This document shows positions 29,358 to 30,062 of a DNA stretch of 30,062 nt, piece after piece. The first letter of the stretch is position 1, and every line of letters begins with the position of its first letter. The DNA lies in the IMG/VR virus record IMGVR_UViG_3300042898_003888, positions 1 to 30,062 of that record, one strand, 5' to 3'. The notes beneath the pieces are model-generated. The model was not told where the DNA came from. It did not search any database and saw only the letters and a program-made list of their open reading frames with translations. Origin of the DNA: a virus. Both the position numbers and the translations under genes were made by a program.

Positions 29358-30062
29358 ATGAATGATACTATGGGTGATGACGAAAAGATGACAAACCGTA
29401 AAAAGACGAGTGACTCAGGAACTCCTGTTCTTGATAACTTCTCTCGGGACCTCATTAAACTAGCAGAAGAAGGAAAACTTGATCCCGTCATTGGACGTGA
29501 AAAGGAGATCCTTAGAATTGCACAAGTCCTTTCTCGACGAAAGAAAAACAATCCGATTATCTTGGGGGAACCCGGCGCAGGTAAGACGGCAATCGTGGAA
29601 GGGTTGGCAATTAAAATCCATACGGGAGAATGTCCAAGAAACCTCATCGACAAACGAATCGTTACACTCGACCTTACAGCGGTTGTCGCTGGTACCAAAT
29701 ACCGTGGTCAGTTTGAAGAACGTTTGAAGGTGATCTTGGAAGAACTCCAAGCTCATCCCAATATCATCGTGTTTATTGATGAAATTCATACTTTGATTGG
29801 ATCGGGTAACTCCTCGGGTTCGTTGGATGGTTCAAACATCTTCAAACCCGCACTGGCTCGTGGGGAGCTTCAGTGTATCGGTGCCACCACCTTGGATGAG
29901 TACCGCAAGTCTTTTGAAAAAGACGGAGCGTTGGAGCGCCGCTTTCAGAAGATTATTGTGGACCCTTCAACCCCCGAGGAGACGATCCAAATCTTGACTC
30001 AAATCAAGGACAAGTATGAATCTTACCACAAGGTACTATACTCGGATGAGGTTATTGAACTT
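29358..30062 (+). CDS. ClpC/ClpB-type AAA+ ATPase, partial, lacking the N-domain
   Basis: The gene runs off the right edge; 235 codons are visible. After only about 22 residues it enters the D1 AAA+ module: [20 protein letters not shown] (21-40), Walker A GEPGAGKT (70-77), pore loop [11 protein letters not shown] (112-122), Walker B VFIDEIH (138-144), sensor 1 IGATT (174-178) and the arginine finger in ALERRF (191-196). ClpA/B/C proteins normally begin with a 140-150 residue double-repeat N-domain that binds substrates and adaptors; it is absent here. Whether a ClpP-binding loop, UVR-like middle domain or D2 exists lies outside the window. The 3' visible part is markedly GC-richer than the surroundings. 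A host-type promoter with multiple dyads lies upstream. Confidence 0.9.
   Translation, partial: MNDTMGDDEKMTNRKKTSDSGTPVLDNFSRDLIKLAEEGKLDPVIGREKEILRIAQVLSRRKKNNPIILGEPGAGKTAIVEGLAIKIHTGECPRNLIDKRIVTLDLTAVVAGTKYRGQFEERLKVILEELQAHPNIIVFIDEIHTLIGSGNSSGSLDGSNIFKPALARGELQCIGATTLDEYRKSFEKDGALERRFQKIIVDPSTPEETIQILTQIKDKYESYHKVLYSDEVIEL

Noticed and set aside
29285-29789. Two - strand frames overlapping the Clp gene start
   Set aside because: The + strand frame has unmistakable AAA+ motifs; the - strand frames cross the promoter region and have no recognisable features.

Overview
This is a 30 kb piece of a T4-like contractile-tailed phage genome (Caudoviricetes), AT-rich, tightly packed and almost intron-free. 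The T4-type head genes are recognisable: large terminase (gp17), portal (gp20), prohead protease (gp21), scaffold (gp22) and major capsid protein (gp23), together with a gp55-like late sigma factor. The host is probably a Bacteroidetes/Flavobacteriia bacterium. Three independent signs support this: two promoters of the Bacteroidetes form (TTTG, 20-21 bp, TAnnTTTG), a small protein of the bS21 ribosomal family with Bacteroidetes-like features, and a DUF4494-like protein. No tRNA, integrase or CRISPR array was seen, and no gap exceeds 300 bases.

Layout. Bases 1-9535 (+ strand) hold a partial gene, a small unknown, two glycosyltransferases, the gp55-like sigma factor, and a run of tail/baseplate-type genes including an OB-fold hub protein. 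Bases 9541-11710 are an accessory patch: a terminator, a free-standing HNH-type nuclease, a two-gene unit behind a host-type promoter (one product is a membrane-anchored Pro-rich protein), a Cys/Lys-rich protein, and two small genes each with its own terminator. Bases 11730-29178 are mostly - strand, transcribed right to left: UVR-motif protein, ParB/Srx-like protein, small unknown, KTSC protein, nucleotidyltransferase, Thr-Pro repeat surface-type protein, four virion/packaging-associated unknowns, gp17, gp20, an unknown at the T4 67/68 position, (bS21 on the opposite strand), an unknown, gp21, DUF4494-like, tandem terminators, gp22 and gp23. At the right edge a ClpC/ClpB-type AAA+ ATPase starts on the + strand and runs off the window; an elaborate dyad-rich control region lies between it and the divergent UVR gene.

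How it works together. A recurrent 8-mer, TATTTATN on the coding strand, sits 3-30 nt upstream of 14 gene starts, most of them virion or packaging genes. It is the best candidate for the promoter read by the gp55-like factor. It is the reverse complement of the classical T4 late box, and in seven genes it lies only 3-4 nt before the ATG, implying leaderless or nearly leaderless late mRNAs. The bS21 homologue carries this motif too, so late ribosomes could be modified while such mRNAs are made. The capsid protein shows a T4-type maturation cleavage site (INE before A61), and another small protein looks like it carries a capsid-targeting peptide for the same protease.

The strongest candidates for undescribed biology are the late-promoter/leaderless/bS21 combination, the Clp control region with the adjacent UVR protein, the Thr-Pro repeat protein with a duplicated four-Cys domain, and a set of Cys/Lys-rich terminal modules spread over several proteins.
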